64,000 bases of DNA from Burkholderiales bacterium RIFCSPLOWO2_12_FULL_61_40 (GTDB taxonomy: Bacteria; Pseudomonadota; Gammaproteobacteria; Burkholderiales; Burkholderiaceae_C), in contig MESI01000005.1 of NCBI GenBank assembly GCA_001770935.1, forward strand, positions 1 through 64,000. The letters run 5' to 3'. This document shows positions 1 to 8,518 of this stretch, piece by piece. Position 1 is the stretch's first letter. Each line of letters opens with the position of its first letter. The notes beneath the pieces are model-generated. The model did not search any database, was not told the DNA's origin, and saw only the letters and a program-made list of their open reading frames with translations. The position numbers were made by a program, and so were the translations under genes.

Positions 1-728
1 CCGGCAAACTGGTATTCCGACAGGCTGTCGGGCACCGGGGTGACCGCGCCCAAAATGGTGGCCGGGTCGGCGCCCAGCGCCACACACACCGGGTAGGGTT
101 GGCCGGGGTTTTGCGCTGCGTGCTCCCGAAAATCCAATGCGCCACCGCGGTGCGGCAACCAACGCATGATGACTTGGTTGCGGGCCAAGACCTGCTGGCG
201 GTAGATGCCCAGGTTTTGCCGCGCCTTGTGCGGGCCTTGGGTGATCACCAGCCCCCAGGTGATGAGCGGCGCCACGTCGCCGGGCCAGCAGTGCTGGATG
301 GGCAGGCGGGCCAGATCCACATCGGCCCCCTCCCACACCACCTCCTGGCAGGCAGCGCTGCGCTGCTCTTTGGGCGCCATGTTCCACAGGGTTTTGACCA
401 GGGCACTCATGCCCACCAGTTCCTTGAAGCCCTTGGGCGCTTCGGGCTCCTTGAGCATGGCCAGCACATGGCCGAACTGGCGCACCTCGGCCACATCGGC
501 CACACCCATCCCCAAGGCCACACGCCGTGTGGTGCCAAACAGGTTGGCCAGCACCGGAATGCTGTGGCCGGTGGGGTTTTCAAACAACAGTGCTGGCCCC
601 CCGGCGCGCAAGGTGCGGTCGCACAGGGCGGTCATCTCCAGATGCGGAGAGACGGATGCGCTCACCCGTTTGAGTTCACCCAGTTGTTCCAACTGGGCGA
701 TGAAATCCCGCAGGTCTCGGTAGGCCAT
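1..728 (-). CDS. ubiD: UbiD decarboxylase, N-terminal part (cut by window edge)
   Basis: UbiD-family prenylated-FMN-dependent decarboxylase, which removes the carboxyl group of 3-polyprenyl-4-hydroxybenzoate in ubiquinone synthesis. The frame is open from the ATG at 728 to base 1, giving about 242 of the roughly 490 residues usual for the family. It opens [19 protein letters not shown] and continues with the family-typical [26 protein letters not shown]. It lies 13 bp downstream of ubiX, whose product makes the cofactor, so it is very probably the last gene of the leftward ubi operon. The C-terminal half with the catalytic Glu-Arg-Glu residues is outside the window, so activity cannot be judged. 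Confidence 0.93.
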   Translation of the reverse strand, partial: MAYRDLRDFIAQLEQLGELKRVSASVSPHLEMTALCDRTLRAGGPALLFENPTGHSIPVLANLFGTTRRVALGMGVADVAEVRQFGHVLAMLKEPEAPKGFKELVGMSALVKTLWNMAPKEQRSAACQEVVWEGADVDLARLPIQHCWPGDVAPLITWGLVITQGPHKARQNLGIYRQQVLARNQVIMRWLPHRGGALDFREHAAQNPGQPYPVCVALGADPATILGAVTPVPDSLSEYQFA

Positions 729-741
729 GGCGTGGTATCAG

Positions 742-1359
742 TTAAAGAAGAGGGTCGGTCGGCTCAGGCGCAGCAAGCCCGCCCCAGCGGGGCGCACCCA
801 CAGGCGGCAGGCCCAGCAGGTCCAGCACCCGGTCCACGGTGTGGTCCACCATCTCGGCAATGCTTTGCGGGCGGTGGTAGAAGCCGGGTACCGGTGGGAA
901 AATAATGCCGCCCATCTCGGTCACGCTGGTCATGTTGCGCAAATGGGCCAGGTTCAACGGCGTTTCGCGCACCATCAAAATCAGGCGGCGACGCTCTTTG
1001 AGCATCACGTCGGCAGAGCGTGCAATCAGGTTGTCCGACATGCCGTGGGCGATGGCCGCCAGCGTGCGCATGGAGCAGGGCGCCACCACCATGCCGTCGC
1101 ACTGGAACGAACCGCTGGCGATCACAGCACCCACATTGTGTACGGGGTGCACCACGTCGGCCAGGGCCTCGACCTGAGCGCGGTCCATATCCAGCTCTTG
1201 CTGCAGGTTCAGGCAACCCGCCTCAGACACCGTCAAATGGGTTTGCACATGCTCCAGTTCGGCCAGCTTCTGCAAGAGACGCACACCATAGACGGCACCG
1301 CTGGCGCCGGAGATGGCCACAATGATCCGCTTGGGCGGGGTGGACGGGGTGAAAGTCAC
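742..1359 (-). CDS. ubiX: Flavin prenyltransferase UbiX
   Basis: The 205-residue protein has the usual UbiX length. The flavin-binding GASGAVYG lies near residues 18-25 and the family segment APCSMRTLAAIAHG is near residue 95, with RRRLILMVRETPLN and EMGGIIFPPVPGFY further on. UbiX prenylates FMN to make the cofactor of UbiD, encoded 13 bp downstream. Its start overlaps the end of the upstream DGC-protein gene by 4 nt, which suggests translational coupling in the ubi operon. The proline- and alanine-rich last 20 residues are a loose tail. Assignment is firm. Confidence 0.96.
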   Translation of the reverse strand: MTFTPSTPPKRIIVAISGASGAVYGVRLLQKLAELEHVQTHLTVSEAGCLNLQQELDMDRAQVEALADVVHPVHNVGAVIASGSFQCDGMVVAPCSMRTLAAIAHGMSDNLIARSADVMLKERRRLILMVRETPLNLAHLRNMTSVTEMGGIIFPPVPGFYHRPQSIAEMVDHTVDRVLDLLGLPPVGAPRWGGLAAPEPTDPLL

Positions 1360-1760
1360 GGGTGAACCGATTCGGCAGCGCCAGGGGCCGAGAGAGGTGA
1401 TTGCAGATCGACCATGACCAGGGCGATCACCCGCTCGGCCTCCACGGGGTCAAAGTCTTCCTGGTAGCGCTTCTTCACTCCGTACTGGGCCAACTGGTAG
1501 TGGCGGTCCGCCGCGATGCCGTGCCGTGCCAGGCAGCTTTTGACGCACACCAGCGGGCAGCCGTCCAGCGCCACAATCGGCCGCCCCGACTGGGCAATTT
1601 TGAGCAAGTGGGGCACGTCGCCCCCCACACCGGCGATACAGGACATTTCCGCCGCGCCGCGCCGGTCCAGTTGCAAAGCGACCTGGTTGGTGAGCTGCGC
1701 TGCACTGGAGCACCCCGAACAGGAGTACACCAGCGGCAGTTGGCGTTTTTCGGCTGGCAT
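1356..1760 (-). CDS. DGC-domain putative zinc-binding protein
   Basis: A 134-residue cytosolic protein with paired cysteines at the N-terminus (CSGCSS, residues 14-19) and the ALDGCPLVCVKSC block near residue 65. This Asp-Gly-Cys motif names the DGC (putative zinc-binding, PF08859-like) family. There is no signal peptide or membrane segment. It sits between ubiT and ubiX and overlaps ubiX by 4 nt, so it is part of the anaerobic ubiquinone operon. Family members have no settled reaction. A role in metal or redox support of the UbiU/UbiV iron-sulfur hydroxylases or of UbiX/UbiD is only inference from position. Confidence 0.8.
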   Translation of the reverse strand: MPAEKRQLPLVYSCSGCSSAAQLTNQVALQLDRRGAAEMSCIAGVGGDVPHLLKIAQSGRPIVALDGCPLVCVKSCLARHGIAADRHYQLAQYGVKKRYQEDFDPVEAERVIALVMVDLQSPLSAPGAAESVHP

Positions 1761-1778
1761 GGCAGGAACTTTGACGCC

Positions 1779-2252
1779 TCAGCGGGGCCGGAACTTGGCC
1801 TTCAGGCGCTCCAGCACCTGCGCAGGCTTGAAGCGTTCCAGATGGAAGACCGGCAGCTCGATGGCATCAATGGTGTTTTTCACCAGCAAGCCCAGTTCGG
1901 TGTCGCCCTCCATGGACAGGCGGCGGCTGAAGAACAGGGTGTCCGGGTCTTCCTGGCGGCGCGCCAGCAGCACAAAGTCATGGGCACTGGCGCTGATGGT
2001 GAGGTCCGCGGCCCCCTTGTTCTGGCAGGCCGTAAAACGGCCGTTGACCCATGCAAAGTCAAACGTCCACTGGGCGTCCGTCACCCGCAGCCGCAGCTTT
2101 TTTCCCAACAAGAATTGGGTGATGTCCGGTGTCAGGCTCTTGGCCAGTGCCAGATTCAAGGCGGTGACAAACAGCAGCGAGCCAGGGTACGCGGGCAAGC
2201 GGGACAGCAGGTCGCCCATGGGTTTGGGCAGCAAAATTTGGCTGGTACTCAT
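1779..2252 (-). CDS. ubiT: Ubiquinone biosynthesis accessory factor UbiT (SCP2 domain)
   Basis: A 157-residue protein with an SCP2-like lipid-binding fold: the central stretch [24 protein letters not shown] is followed by [26 protein letters not shown] and [24 protein letters not shown]. In E. coli, UbiT carries the hydrophobic ubiquinone intermediates during O2-independent synthesis with UbiU and UbiV. Here it directly follows ubiV, with a 4-nt overlap at 2249-2252, which agrees with that role. The long SCP2 profile is shared with UbiJ, but the ubiUV neighbourhood favours UbiT. Confidence 0.9.
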   Translation of the reverse strand: MSTSQILLPKPMGDLLSRLPAYPGSLLFVTALNLALAKSLTPDITQFLLGKKLRLRVTDAQWTFDFAWVNGRFTACQNKGAADLTISASAHDFVLLARRQEDPDTLFFSRRLSMEGDTELGLLVKNTIDAIELPVFHLERFKPAQVLERLKAKFRPR

Positions 2253-3163
2253 ACAAGCTCCGGTTGGGTTGCCAATTGCTCCAGGCCGGGCTTGCCGTAC
2301 CAGTAGCCGTTGCAGGCCAGGTCGGGCATCAGGCCTGCCATGGCTTGCATGGCCGCGTCAGTAGAGGTCTGCCCGGTCATGGCACTGTGAAACAGCGTGA
2401 GAATCTCCGGCGTGTGCTGTGCTTGCGGGCTGACACGCACCACATCCACGCCCAAGTCGCGCATGGCACCCCATTCAGGCAGCAGGTTGTAGACTTTGGC
2501 CGACTGGGTCTGGATGCCATTGAGCACCAAAAATCCTTCGCTTTCGCGGGTGCGCAGCATGAGGCCATCGGGATGTTCAATGCAGCGGAACTGGCAATCG
2601 TCCTTGGGCAAGTTGCAATGCCGTGCGGTGAAACAGCGGGCCGAAAACGCCAGGGGCATGCGCCCGTAGGCAAAAACTTCGGTCTGCACACCGGCAGGGC
2701 GGCCTTGCTGCATCAGCGCCAGATCGTCGCGCCCCATCTCCAAAGGCATCACCCAGCGCTGGATGCCCAGGGTGGCCATCCATTGCAGCGTAGGCACGTT
2801 GTAGATGTTGAGGTGCGGGCCGGCCACGAAGGGCACCTTGCCCTCCAGGCAGTGCACCGCGCCCATGTCGTTGGCCTCGACCATGAAGTCGCCATTGGCC
2901 GACATCTCCGCGATTTTGTGCAGAGTGGTCACGTCCGAGCCCGACTCAATCAGCACCTGGGTGGACAAAACCACCTCTTTGCCCGCCTCCAGCAAGCGTG
3001 CGGCGATGCTCAGCCAATCGGCCAGACGCAGTTCACGCCGACGCGAGCACACCGTCTCGCCCAAATACACAATGTCCACCGGCGTTGCCGCAACGGCGTC
3101 ATAAAAGCTGAATACAGCGTCGCGCTGCCAGTAGTACAGCAGGGGTCCTAAAGCGAGTTTCAT
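2249..3163 (-). CDS. ubiV: O2-independent ubiquinone hydroxylase subunit UbiV
   Basis: A U32-peptidase-family protein of 304 residues. The start at 3163 is chosen because [12 protein letters not shown] is the family N-terminus and because the ATG overlaps the ubiU stop as TAATG; a longer frame back to 3298 would run through ubiU. Cys39, Cys177, Cys183/190 and Cys194 (in [20 protein letters not shown]) match the spacing of the 4Fe-4S ligands known for E. coli UbiV. With UbiU it forms the heterodimer that hydroxylates the ring without oxygen, using prephenate as the oxygen donor in E. coli. Coupled translation of the two subunits is likely. Confidence 0.93.
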   Translation of the reverse strand: MKLALGPLLYYWQRDAVFSFYDAVAATPVDIVYLGETVCSRRRELRLADWLSIAARLLEAGKEVVLSTQVLIESGSDVTTLHKIAEMSANGDFMVEANDMGAVHCLEGKVPFVAGPHLNIYNVPTLQWMATLGIQRWVMPLEMGRDDLALMQQGRPAGVQTEVFAYGRMPLAFSARCFTARHCNLPKDDCQFRCIEHPDGLMLRTRESEGFLVLNGIQTQSAKVYNLLPEWGAMRDLGVDVVRVSPQAQHTPEILTLFHSAMTGQTSTDAAMQAMAGLMPDLACNGYWYGKPGLEQLATQPELV

Positions 3164-4161
3164 TATTTCCAAGGCCGGTGGTAGGCCCCCAAGGTGTGTT
3201 GCTGCCCTTCGGCAACCTTGTCCAGACCACTCATCCAGGCCGGCTTGGCCGAGTAGCGGTGCGGGTTGTCGCGGCAGTTGTCGATCGCCTCGCGCCACAC
3301 TTTGGTGACCTGGGCCACATAGGCCGGGCTGCGCTGGCGGCCTTCGATCTTGATGGCCTTCACCCCCATTTTCATGAGCTTGGGCAACAGTTCCAGCGTG
3401 TTGAGGCTGGTGGGCTCTTCAATCGCGTAGTAGTTTTTGTCTTCGCCCACATCAAAACGGCCTTTGCACAGCGTGGGATAACCCGCGTTTTCACCGTCGG
3501 CGTAGCGGTCGATCAACACGCCATTGAGGCGCGACTCACGTCCCTGGGGCGTTTCGACCCAGCGCACGGCCTTGGGTGGCGAACACACACCGTTGGTGTT
3601 GGGCGCTTCGCCGGTCACATAGCTTGAGAGGGCGCAGCGCCCCTCCACCATCACACACAGGCTGCCAAAACCAAACACTTCGATTTCCACCGGTGTTTTG
3701 TCCAGCACCTGCTCCACCTGGGTCAGCGACAGCACGCGGGGCAACACGGCACGGGCGATGCCGAAGTGCCGGTGGTAAAAATTGATGGCCTCGTAATTGG
3801 TGGCCGATCCCTGCACCGACAAATGCAGGCGCAGCTCGGGGTAGTGTTTCAAGGCGTAGGCCATCAGGCCGGGGTCCGCCAAAATGACGGCGTCCACCCC
3901 GTTTTGGGCGGCACGGTCAATGGCTTTGCGCCACACCTCGGGGCTGGAGGCCTGGGGATAGGTGTTGAGGGCCAGCAGCACTTTGCGCCCCCGGTCATGG
4001 GCGTAACGGATGCCGGTGGCGATGGCCGCCTCGTCAAAATTCAGGCCGGCAAAATTGCGCGCGTTGGTGGCGTCGCGAAAGCCCAGATAGACGCAGTCTG
4101 CGCCATGGTCAACGGCGGCTTTGAGCGCGGGCAGGCTGCCGGCCGGACAGACCAACTCCAT
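3163..4161 (-). CDS. ubiU: O2-independent ubiquinone hydroxylase subunit UbiU
   Basis: A U32-family iron-sulfur protein, partner of UbiV. I chose the ATG at 4161 ([20 protein letters not shown]). It gives 332 residues and puts the four cysteines at 169, 176, 193 and 232, the same numbers as the 4Fe-4S ligands of E. coli UbiU. Longer in-frame starts exist at 4224 (ATG) and 4242 (TTG) and would add a Pro/Ser-rich extension across a run of ten G bases (4208-4217). No start has a clear Shine-Dalgarno. First gene of the leftward ubi operon, reading away from the FNR-like box at 4285-4298. Confidence 0.92.
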   Translation of the reverse strand: MELVCPAGSLPALKAAVDHGADCVYLGFRDATNARNFAGLNFDEAAIATGIRYAHDRGRKVLLALNTYPQASSPEVWRKAIDRAAQNGVDAVILADPGLMAYALKHYPELRLHLSVQGSATNYEAINFYHRHFGIARAVLPRVLSLTQVEQVLDKTPVEIEVFGFGSLCVMVEGRCALSSYVTGEAPNTNGVCSPPKAVRWVETPQGRESRLNGVLIDRYADGENAGYPTLCKGRFDVGEDKNYYAIEEPTSLNTLELLPKLMKMGVKAIKIEGRQRSPAYVAQVTKVWREAIDNCRDNPHRYSAKPAWMSGLDKVAEGQQHTLGAYHRPWK

Positions 4162-4284
4162 CGGGGTGCTCGCCCCTGAAGCCAGGGGTGGCACAAGGGA
4201 ACTATCAGGGGGGGGGGACATCATGTCGATGGACGTGGGCAAACTTTAAAACCGCGAAGTTATCAGAACCCGCGGATATATCCG

Positions 4285-4298
4285 ATGATATAGGTCAA
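4285..4298 (-). promoter_or_regulatory. FNR/Anr-type binding site
   Basis: Read on the minus strand the site is TTGAC-CTAT-ATCAT, which matches 8 of the 10 fixed bases of the FNR consensus TTGAT-N4-ATCAA. It lies in the short gap between the divergent ubiU and MFS genes. ubiUV is FNR-activated in E. coli, so oxygen control here fits the job of the operon. The site could also act on the rightward MFS gene. Confidence 0.6.
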
Positions 4299-4320
4299 CC
4301 AACCAGATAGAAAATAGTCC

Positions 4321-5493
4321 ATGAACCGCAATCTCTGGCTGCTGGCCCTGTGCCAAGGGCTGTTCCTCACCAACAACGTCACTTTCATCGCCATCAATGG
4401 CCTGGTGGGGTTGAGCATGGCGCCTTTTGGCTGGATGGCCACGCTGCCGGTGATGGGTTATGTGGTGGGGGCCGCCCTGAGCACCCCCTTGGTGGCGCGC
4501 ACACAGTCCCGCTTCGGGCGGCGGGCGTCCTTTCAAATCGGTCTGGCCGTGGCGGTAGCGTCGGCCGGTGTGGCCGCCTGGGCGGTGTTCAGCCACCAGT
4601 TCTGGCTGCTGGTGGCGGCCACCGTGGTGGCCGGTTACTACAGCGCCAATGGCCAGTTGTACCGGTTTGCCGCCGCCGAACTGGCCCTGCCCAGCCAGCG
4701 CGAAAAAGCGGTGTCCCTGGTGATGGCGGGCGGTTTGATCGGTGCCATTGCAGGGCCCAACCTGGCGGCCCGGTCGCGTTCTTTGCTGGAAATCCCGTTT
4801 GCAGGGGCCTACATTGCCCTGGCAGCCGTGGCGCTGCTGGCCATGGTGCTGATGGCGTTCATCCGTTTTCCGGCACACGCGGTGAGCCAAGGCACCTCGG
4901 CCCAGGGCCGCCCCCTGTGGGTCATCATGCGCCAGCCGGTGTTCATTGTGGCCGGTGCCGGTTCCGCGCTGGGCTTTGGGGTGATGAACCTGCTGATGGC
5001 GTCCACACCGCTGGCCATGCAACAGTGTGGCCTGGGGTTTGACGATGCCGCACTGGTGCTGGAATGGCATGTGATCGGCATGTTCGCCCCCGGCTTTTTT
5101 ACCGGCCACCTCATCAAGCGCTGGGGCACCCTGCCCATCATGGGCGTGGGGGTGCTGCTCAATCTGGCCTGCATTGCCGTGGCGCTGTCGGGGGTGGAAC
5201 TGCACCAGTTTGTTGTGGCCTTATTCCTGCTGGGCGTGGGCTGGAATTTTCTGTTCACCGGCAGCACCACCTTGTCATTGGGCGCCTACCGGCCCGAGGA
5301 AAAAGACCGCGCCCAAGCCGCCTTGAATTTCTGGGTGTTTGCGGTCACCGCACTCACCTCCTTTGCCTCGGGTGCGCTGATCACCACCCAGGGATGGACG
5401 GCGCTGAATTGGGGTTCCCTGGCCCCGGTCGGCCTCACCGCGCTGGCGTTGGTGTGGTTTGCCACGCTCCAAAGAGCCAGGCGCCAAGGCTAA
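4321..5493 (+). CDS. MFS transporter
   Basis: A 390-residue inner-membrane protein made almost entirely of hydrophobic helices, about twelve. There is a basic loop between helices 2 and 3 (ARTQSRFGRRASFQIG), the usual MFS signature region, and a central cytoplasmic loop near residue 195. The start MNRNLWLLALCQGLF places the first helix at the very N-terminus. The substrate is unknown; the sequence resembles uncharacterised drug/sugar-type permeases. It is divergent from ubiU across 159 bp holding an FNR-like site, so it may be oxygen-regulated. It converges on the GGDEF-EAL gene. Confidence 0.85.
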   Translation: MNRNLWLLALCQGLFLTNNVTFIAINGLVGLSMAPFGWMATLPVMGYVVGAALSTPLVARTQSRFGRRASFQIGLAVAVASAGVAAWAVFSHQFWLLVAATVVAGYYSANGQLYRFAAAELALPSQREKAVSLVMAGGLIGAIAGPNLAARSRSLLEIPFAGAYIALAAVALLAMVLMAFIRFPAHAVSQGTSAQGRPLWVIMRQPVFIVAGAGSALGFGVMNLLMASTPLAMQQCGLGFDDAALVLEWHVIGMFAPGFFTGHLIKRWGTLPIMGVGVLLNLACIAVALSGVELHQFVVALFLLGVGWNFLFTGSTTLSLGAYRPEEKDRAQAALNFWVFAVTALTSFASGALITTQGWTALNWGSLAPVGLTALALVWFATLQRARRQG

Positions 5494-5494
5494 G

Positions 5495-5509
5495 GCGTCG
5501 GCCCGACGC
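5495..5509. terminator. Possible stem-loop between convergent genes
   Basis: GCGTCGG and CCGACGC form inverted arms with a single central base, in the 22-bp gap between the converging MFS and GGDEF-EAL genes. There is no T-run on either side, so it is only a candidate bidirectional terminator. Confidence 0.3.
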
Positions 5510-5515
5510 AGCAGC

Positions 5516-7600
5516 TTAGGCAAAAAGCGCCACCGCGGAATGGCGCTCGGCTATCCAGGCCTCCAACCGGTCCACCGGCAAGGGGCGTGCAATGTAATAA
5601 CCCTGCAGCGTGTGGCAGCCGCTTTCCTGCAAAAACAGCATCTGTTCGGCCGTTTCCACCCCCTCGGCCACCACGGTCAGGCCCAGGGCATTGGCCAGCC
5701 CGACCACGCCTTTGATAATGGCCCGCGAATCGTTGTCGGTGCTGGCATCGCTGACAAAGGACTGGTCAATCTTGAGTTGGTTGGGCCGCAGGCGTTTAAG
5801 GTACGCCAGGGACGAATACCCGGTTCCAAAATCGTCGATGGCGGTGCCCACCCCCAGTTCCCGCAAGCGCGCGATGATGCGCTGGCTGGTTTCGGTCTCG
5901 GCCATCAGCACACTCTCGGTGATCTCGATTTCCAGATCGGCCGACGCAATCCCGCTGCTCGCCAGCGCGGCCTGCAAACTGTCGAGCAGGCGGTGGTCGC
6001 GAAACTCCAGCGCCGACACGTTGACCGACATGCAGCCCACATCCAAGCCGCGCGCCTTCCACTGCGCCATCTGGCGGCAGGCTTCACCCAGGGTCCATAC
6101 GCCCATCTCGGCAATTTTGCCGGACTCTTCGGCGATGCCGATGAAACTGCCCGGATACAGCAAACCCCGCTGGGGGTGCTGCCAGCGCACCAGCGCCTCC
6201 ACCCCCACCAGGTCACCGGTGCTGGCGTCCACCTGGGGCTGGTAGTGCAGCACCAGTTCCCCGTTGGCAATGGCGTGTCCGAGTTCCTTTTCGAGCTCGA
6301 TACTGGCCTGCAGGCGTGAATTGAGCTCCGAGTGGAAAAAACTGTACCGGGCCCGGCCCAAGACTTTGGCCTGGTACATGGCGATGTCGGCGTTCTTGAC
6401 CAGGGACTCAAAATCATCGGCGTCGTCAGGGAACAGGGCAATCCCCATACTGGCCGACACACGGACGGTCCCACCTGCCAAGGCCATCGGCAGCTCAATG
6501 GCTTTGAGCACGCGCTGCGCCATGTCGGCCACAAACTCCCAGTGCTGGATGTCGCGCGCCAGCACCAGAAATTCATCCCCACTTTGGCGGCACACCACAT
6601 CCACCTCGCGCAGCGTCTCGCGCAGCCGCCGCGCCACTTCCACCAGCAGTGCATCGCCCGCCGCATGGCCCATGGAGTCGTTGATGGCCTTGAAACGGTC
6701 CAGGTCGATAAAAAATATGCCGAAGCGCTGTTTGCTGCGCCGCGCATGCAATATCTCGCGCTGCACCAGGTCGGTGAACAATGAGCGGTTGGGCAAACTG
6801 GTGAGTTGGTCGTACAGCGCCATTTGCTGCAACTGCGCATTTTTGGCCCCGAGTTGCCCGAACAGTTCCGCCAACTGCTGTTGCACCTGGCTCAGATGGC
6901 GCCCCAGCAGGCCCAACTCATCGCGACGCTTCCAGACAAACACCGGTTGCGCTTGCCCCTCCCCATGCGCGAGCAGGGCCGTGGCCTGAACCTTGAGCCG
7001 TTCGATCGGCCTCAAGATCCGCGACACCAGCACGGGCGTGAGCAGCAGCAAACTGGCGATCACCTGGACCGCCACCAGTAGCAACATCTGCAAGCGCCGC
7101 TGCTGGAGCGCACCTTGTCCGTACGCCGCATCAAACCAGACCGTCAGGGTGCCCAATGGCTCACCGGAGCGCACAATGGTTTGGGTGCGCCGATTCAGCT
7201 TCTGGGCGGCGGTTTCGCCCTCCAGCGACGCGGAATAGGCAGGGCGCATGCGCTCCAGGACAGGCACCTTGGACAGGTTTTCTTCCACGCGCAAAGCCAC
7301 CACCTGCGGGTTCTCCAGCAGGTGGGTCGCGACACTGTTCAGGGCGGCATGGTCCACCACCCAGAGAGGGTCCGCCATGGATACGCCGCCCATGGCGATC
7401 AGGGCCAACTCGCCGCGTTCCAACTGGGTGCGTTGCAAGGCCTCGGCCAAACGCTGCTCCACTGCCAGCAACAGCAGGGCGGGGGTGGTTACCCCCAGCA
7501 GCACTACCGCCATCATGGTGGTGCGCAAGCGCATCCCACCACGCCAGCGCAGGCGCAACCGGGTGGGCCACTGGCCCAGATTTTTGAACAGGATGCTCAT
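5516..7600 (-). CDS. Membrane-bound GGDEF-EAL cyclic-di-GMP protein
   Basis: A 694-residue protein with a first membrane helix near residues 25-45 (VVLLGVTTPALLLLAV), a periplasmic sensor of about 125 residues, a second helix near 170-190, a HAMP linker (RILRPIERLKVQ), a GGDEF domain and an EAL domain. The cyclase signature reads SGDEF rather than GGDEF, so diguanylate cyclase activity may be weak. The EAL domain looks complete: EALVRW, EITESVL, DDFGTGYSSL and LKIDQSF are present, so phosphodiesterase activity is likely. The start at 7600 (MSILFKNLG) was chosen because the longer frame to 7681 overlaps the upstream hydrolase gene. Confidence 0.9.
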   Translation of the reverse strand: MSILFKNLGQWPTRLRLRWRGGMRLRTTMMAVVLLGVTTPALLLLAVEQRLAEALQRTQLERGELALIAMGGVSMADPLWVVDHAALNSVATHLLENPQVVALRVEENLSKVPVLERMRPAYSASLEGETAAQKLNRRTQTIVRSGEPLGTLTVWFDAAYGQGALQQRRLQMLLLVAVQVIASLLLLTPVLVSRILRPIERLKVQATALLAHGEGQAQPVFVWKRRDELGLLGRHLSQVQQQLAELFGQLGAKNAQLQQMALYDQLTSLPNRSLFTDLVQREILHARRSKQRFGIFFIDLDRFKAINDSMGHAAGDALLVEVARRLRETLREVDVVCRQSGDEFLVLARDIQHWEFVADMAQRVLKAIELPMALAGGTVRVSASMGIALFPDDADDFESLVKNADIAMYQAKVLGRARYSFFHSELNSRLQASIELEKELGHAIANGELVLHYQPQVDASTGDLVGVEALVRWQHPQRGLLYPGSFIGIAEESGKIAEMGVWTLGEACRQMAQWKARGLDVGCMSVNVSALEFRDHRLLDSLQAALASSGIASADLEIEITESVLMAETETSQRIIARLRELGVGTAIDDFGTGYSSLAYLKRLRPNQLKIDQSFVSDASTDNDSRAIIKGVVGLANALGLTVVAEGVETAEQMLFLQESGCHTLQGYYIARPLPVDRLEAWIAERHSAVALFA

Positions 7601-7644
7601 GTGCCGATGCCGCTCAGACCTGCCATTGAGATGCCATAGGGATC

Positions 7645-8502
7645 CTAGGACCGTGGGCCTCGAAACCGCTGGTCCAACCACGCCTTCAGGGTGTCAAACA
7701 CCGGGGTTGCATCGGACTCGTTGAAGATCTCATGGTACAGCCTGTCAAAACACACCGCCCGCACCCACTGCGCAGGAGCCGCTGCCGCAAAAGCGCGGCT
7801 GCCCTGGGGATTGACCAGCCGGTCATCCCCCGCGTACAACAACAGGGTGGGCACCGTCCACTGGCCCGCCATGGCAATAGTGGAGGGGCCAGTCGTCGCA
7901 ATGAAGAGTGCCAGACGGGCGGAAATGCGGTCATGCACCAGGCGGTCGGCCTGGTAGGCGGCCACCACCGCCGGGTCGTGCGAAATAAACTGAGGCTTCA
8001 GGCCATTGCCCACCCGCAAATCAGGAACGATTCTGGGCAGCACCGCCACCAGCCATTTCTGAAAACCGCTCAAACCGGGATCCAGCGCGGGGGAAGACAA
8101 GACCACGCCGTCCACCGGCCGGACAGCCAGCGCGACAAACCGGGCCACCACCAGTCCGCCCAGGCTGTGGCCCAGCAGAATCAGGGGCGTGCCCTTGGCC
8201 ATGTGTGCACGGGTGCTGTCCACAATGTCCGCCAGATCGTCCAGCAAACGGGTATCGGTGGGCAAACCGCCACGGACGCCCCCGGATTCCCCATGGCCGC
8301 ACTGGTCGTAGCCGCGCACGGCAAAGCCCCACTGGTTCAGGCGCCGCGCCACATGTTCATAACGCCCGGCATGTTCACCCAGCCCATGCACAATCACGAC
8401 CACACCGCGCAGTGCCACCTCGGCCTCCAGCGGCCAGTCCTGGATAACGATGTGGTCGCCATCGCTGGCGACAAAAGGGGTCAGCGTGGAATCGGCAACC
8501 AT
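7645..8502 (-). CDS. Alpha/beta hydrolase, lysophospholipase/monoacylglycerol lipase type
   Basis: A 285-residue serine hydrolase of the S33/hydrolase-4 group. The nucleophile elbow GHSLGG lies near residue 110, the acid is in YAGDDRLVNP and the histidine in DRLYHEIFNE, giving a full catalytic triad. HGLGEHAGRYEHVARRL and GYDQCGHGESGG are typical of monoacylglycerol-lipase-like enzymes. There is no signal peptide, so it is cytosolic. It is read leftwards between the M20 peptidase and the GGDEF-EAL gene, with short gaps. The physiological ester is not known. Confidence 0.88.
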   Translation of the reverse strand: MVADSTLTPFVASDGDHIVIQDWPLEAEVALRGVVVIVHGLGEHAGRYEHVARRLNQWGFAVRGYDQCGHGESGGVRGGLPTDTRLLDDLADIVDSTRAHMAKGTPLILLGHSLGGLVVARFVALAVRPVDGVVLSSPALDPGLSGFQKWLVAVLPRIVPDLRVGNGLKPQFISHDPAVVAAYQADRLVHDRISARLALFIATTGPSTIAMAGQWTVPTLLLYAGDDRLVNPQGSRAFAAAAPAQWVRAVCFDRLYHEIFNESDATPVFDTLKAWLDQRFRGPRS

Positions 8503-8518
8503 GGTGTTTCGACGGCAG

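Noticed and set aside
99-905. A 268-codon plus-strand frame at the left edge
   Set aside because: It lies opposite ubiD and ubiX, which are clearly recognisable on the minus strand.
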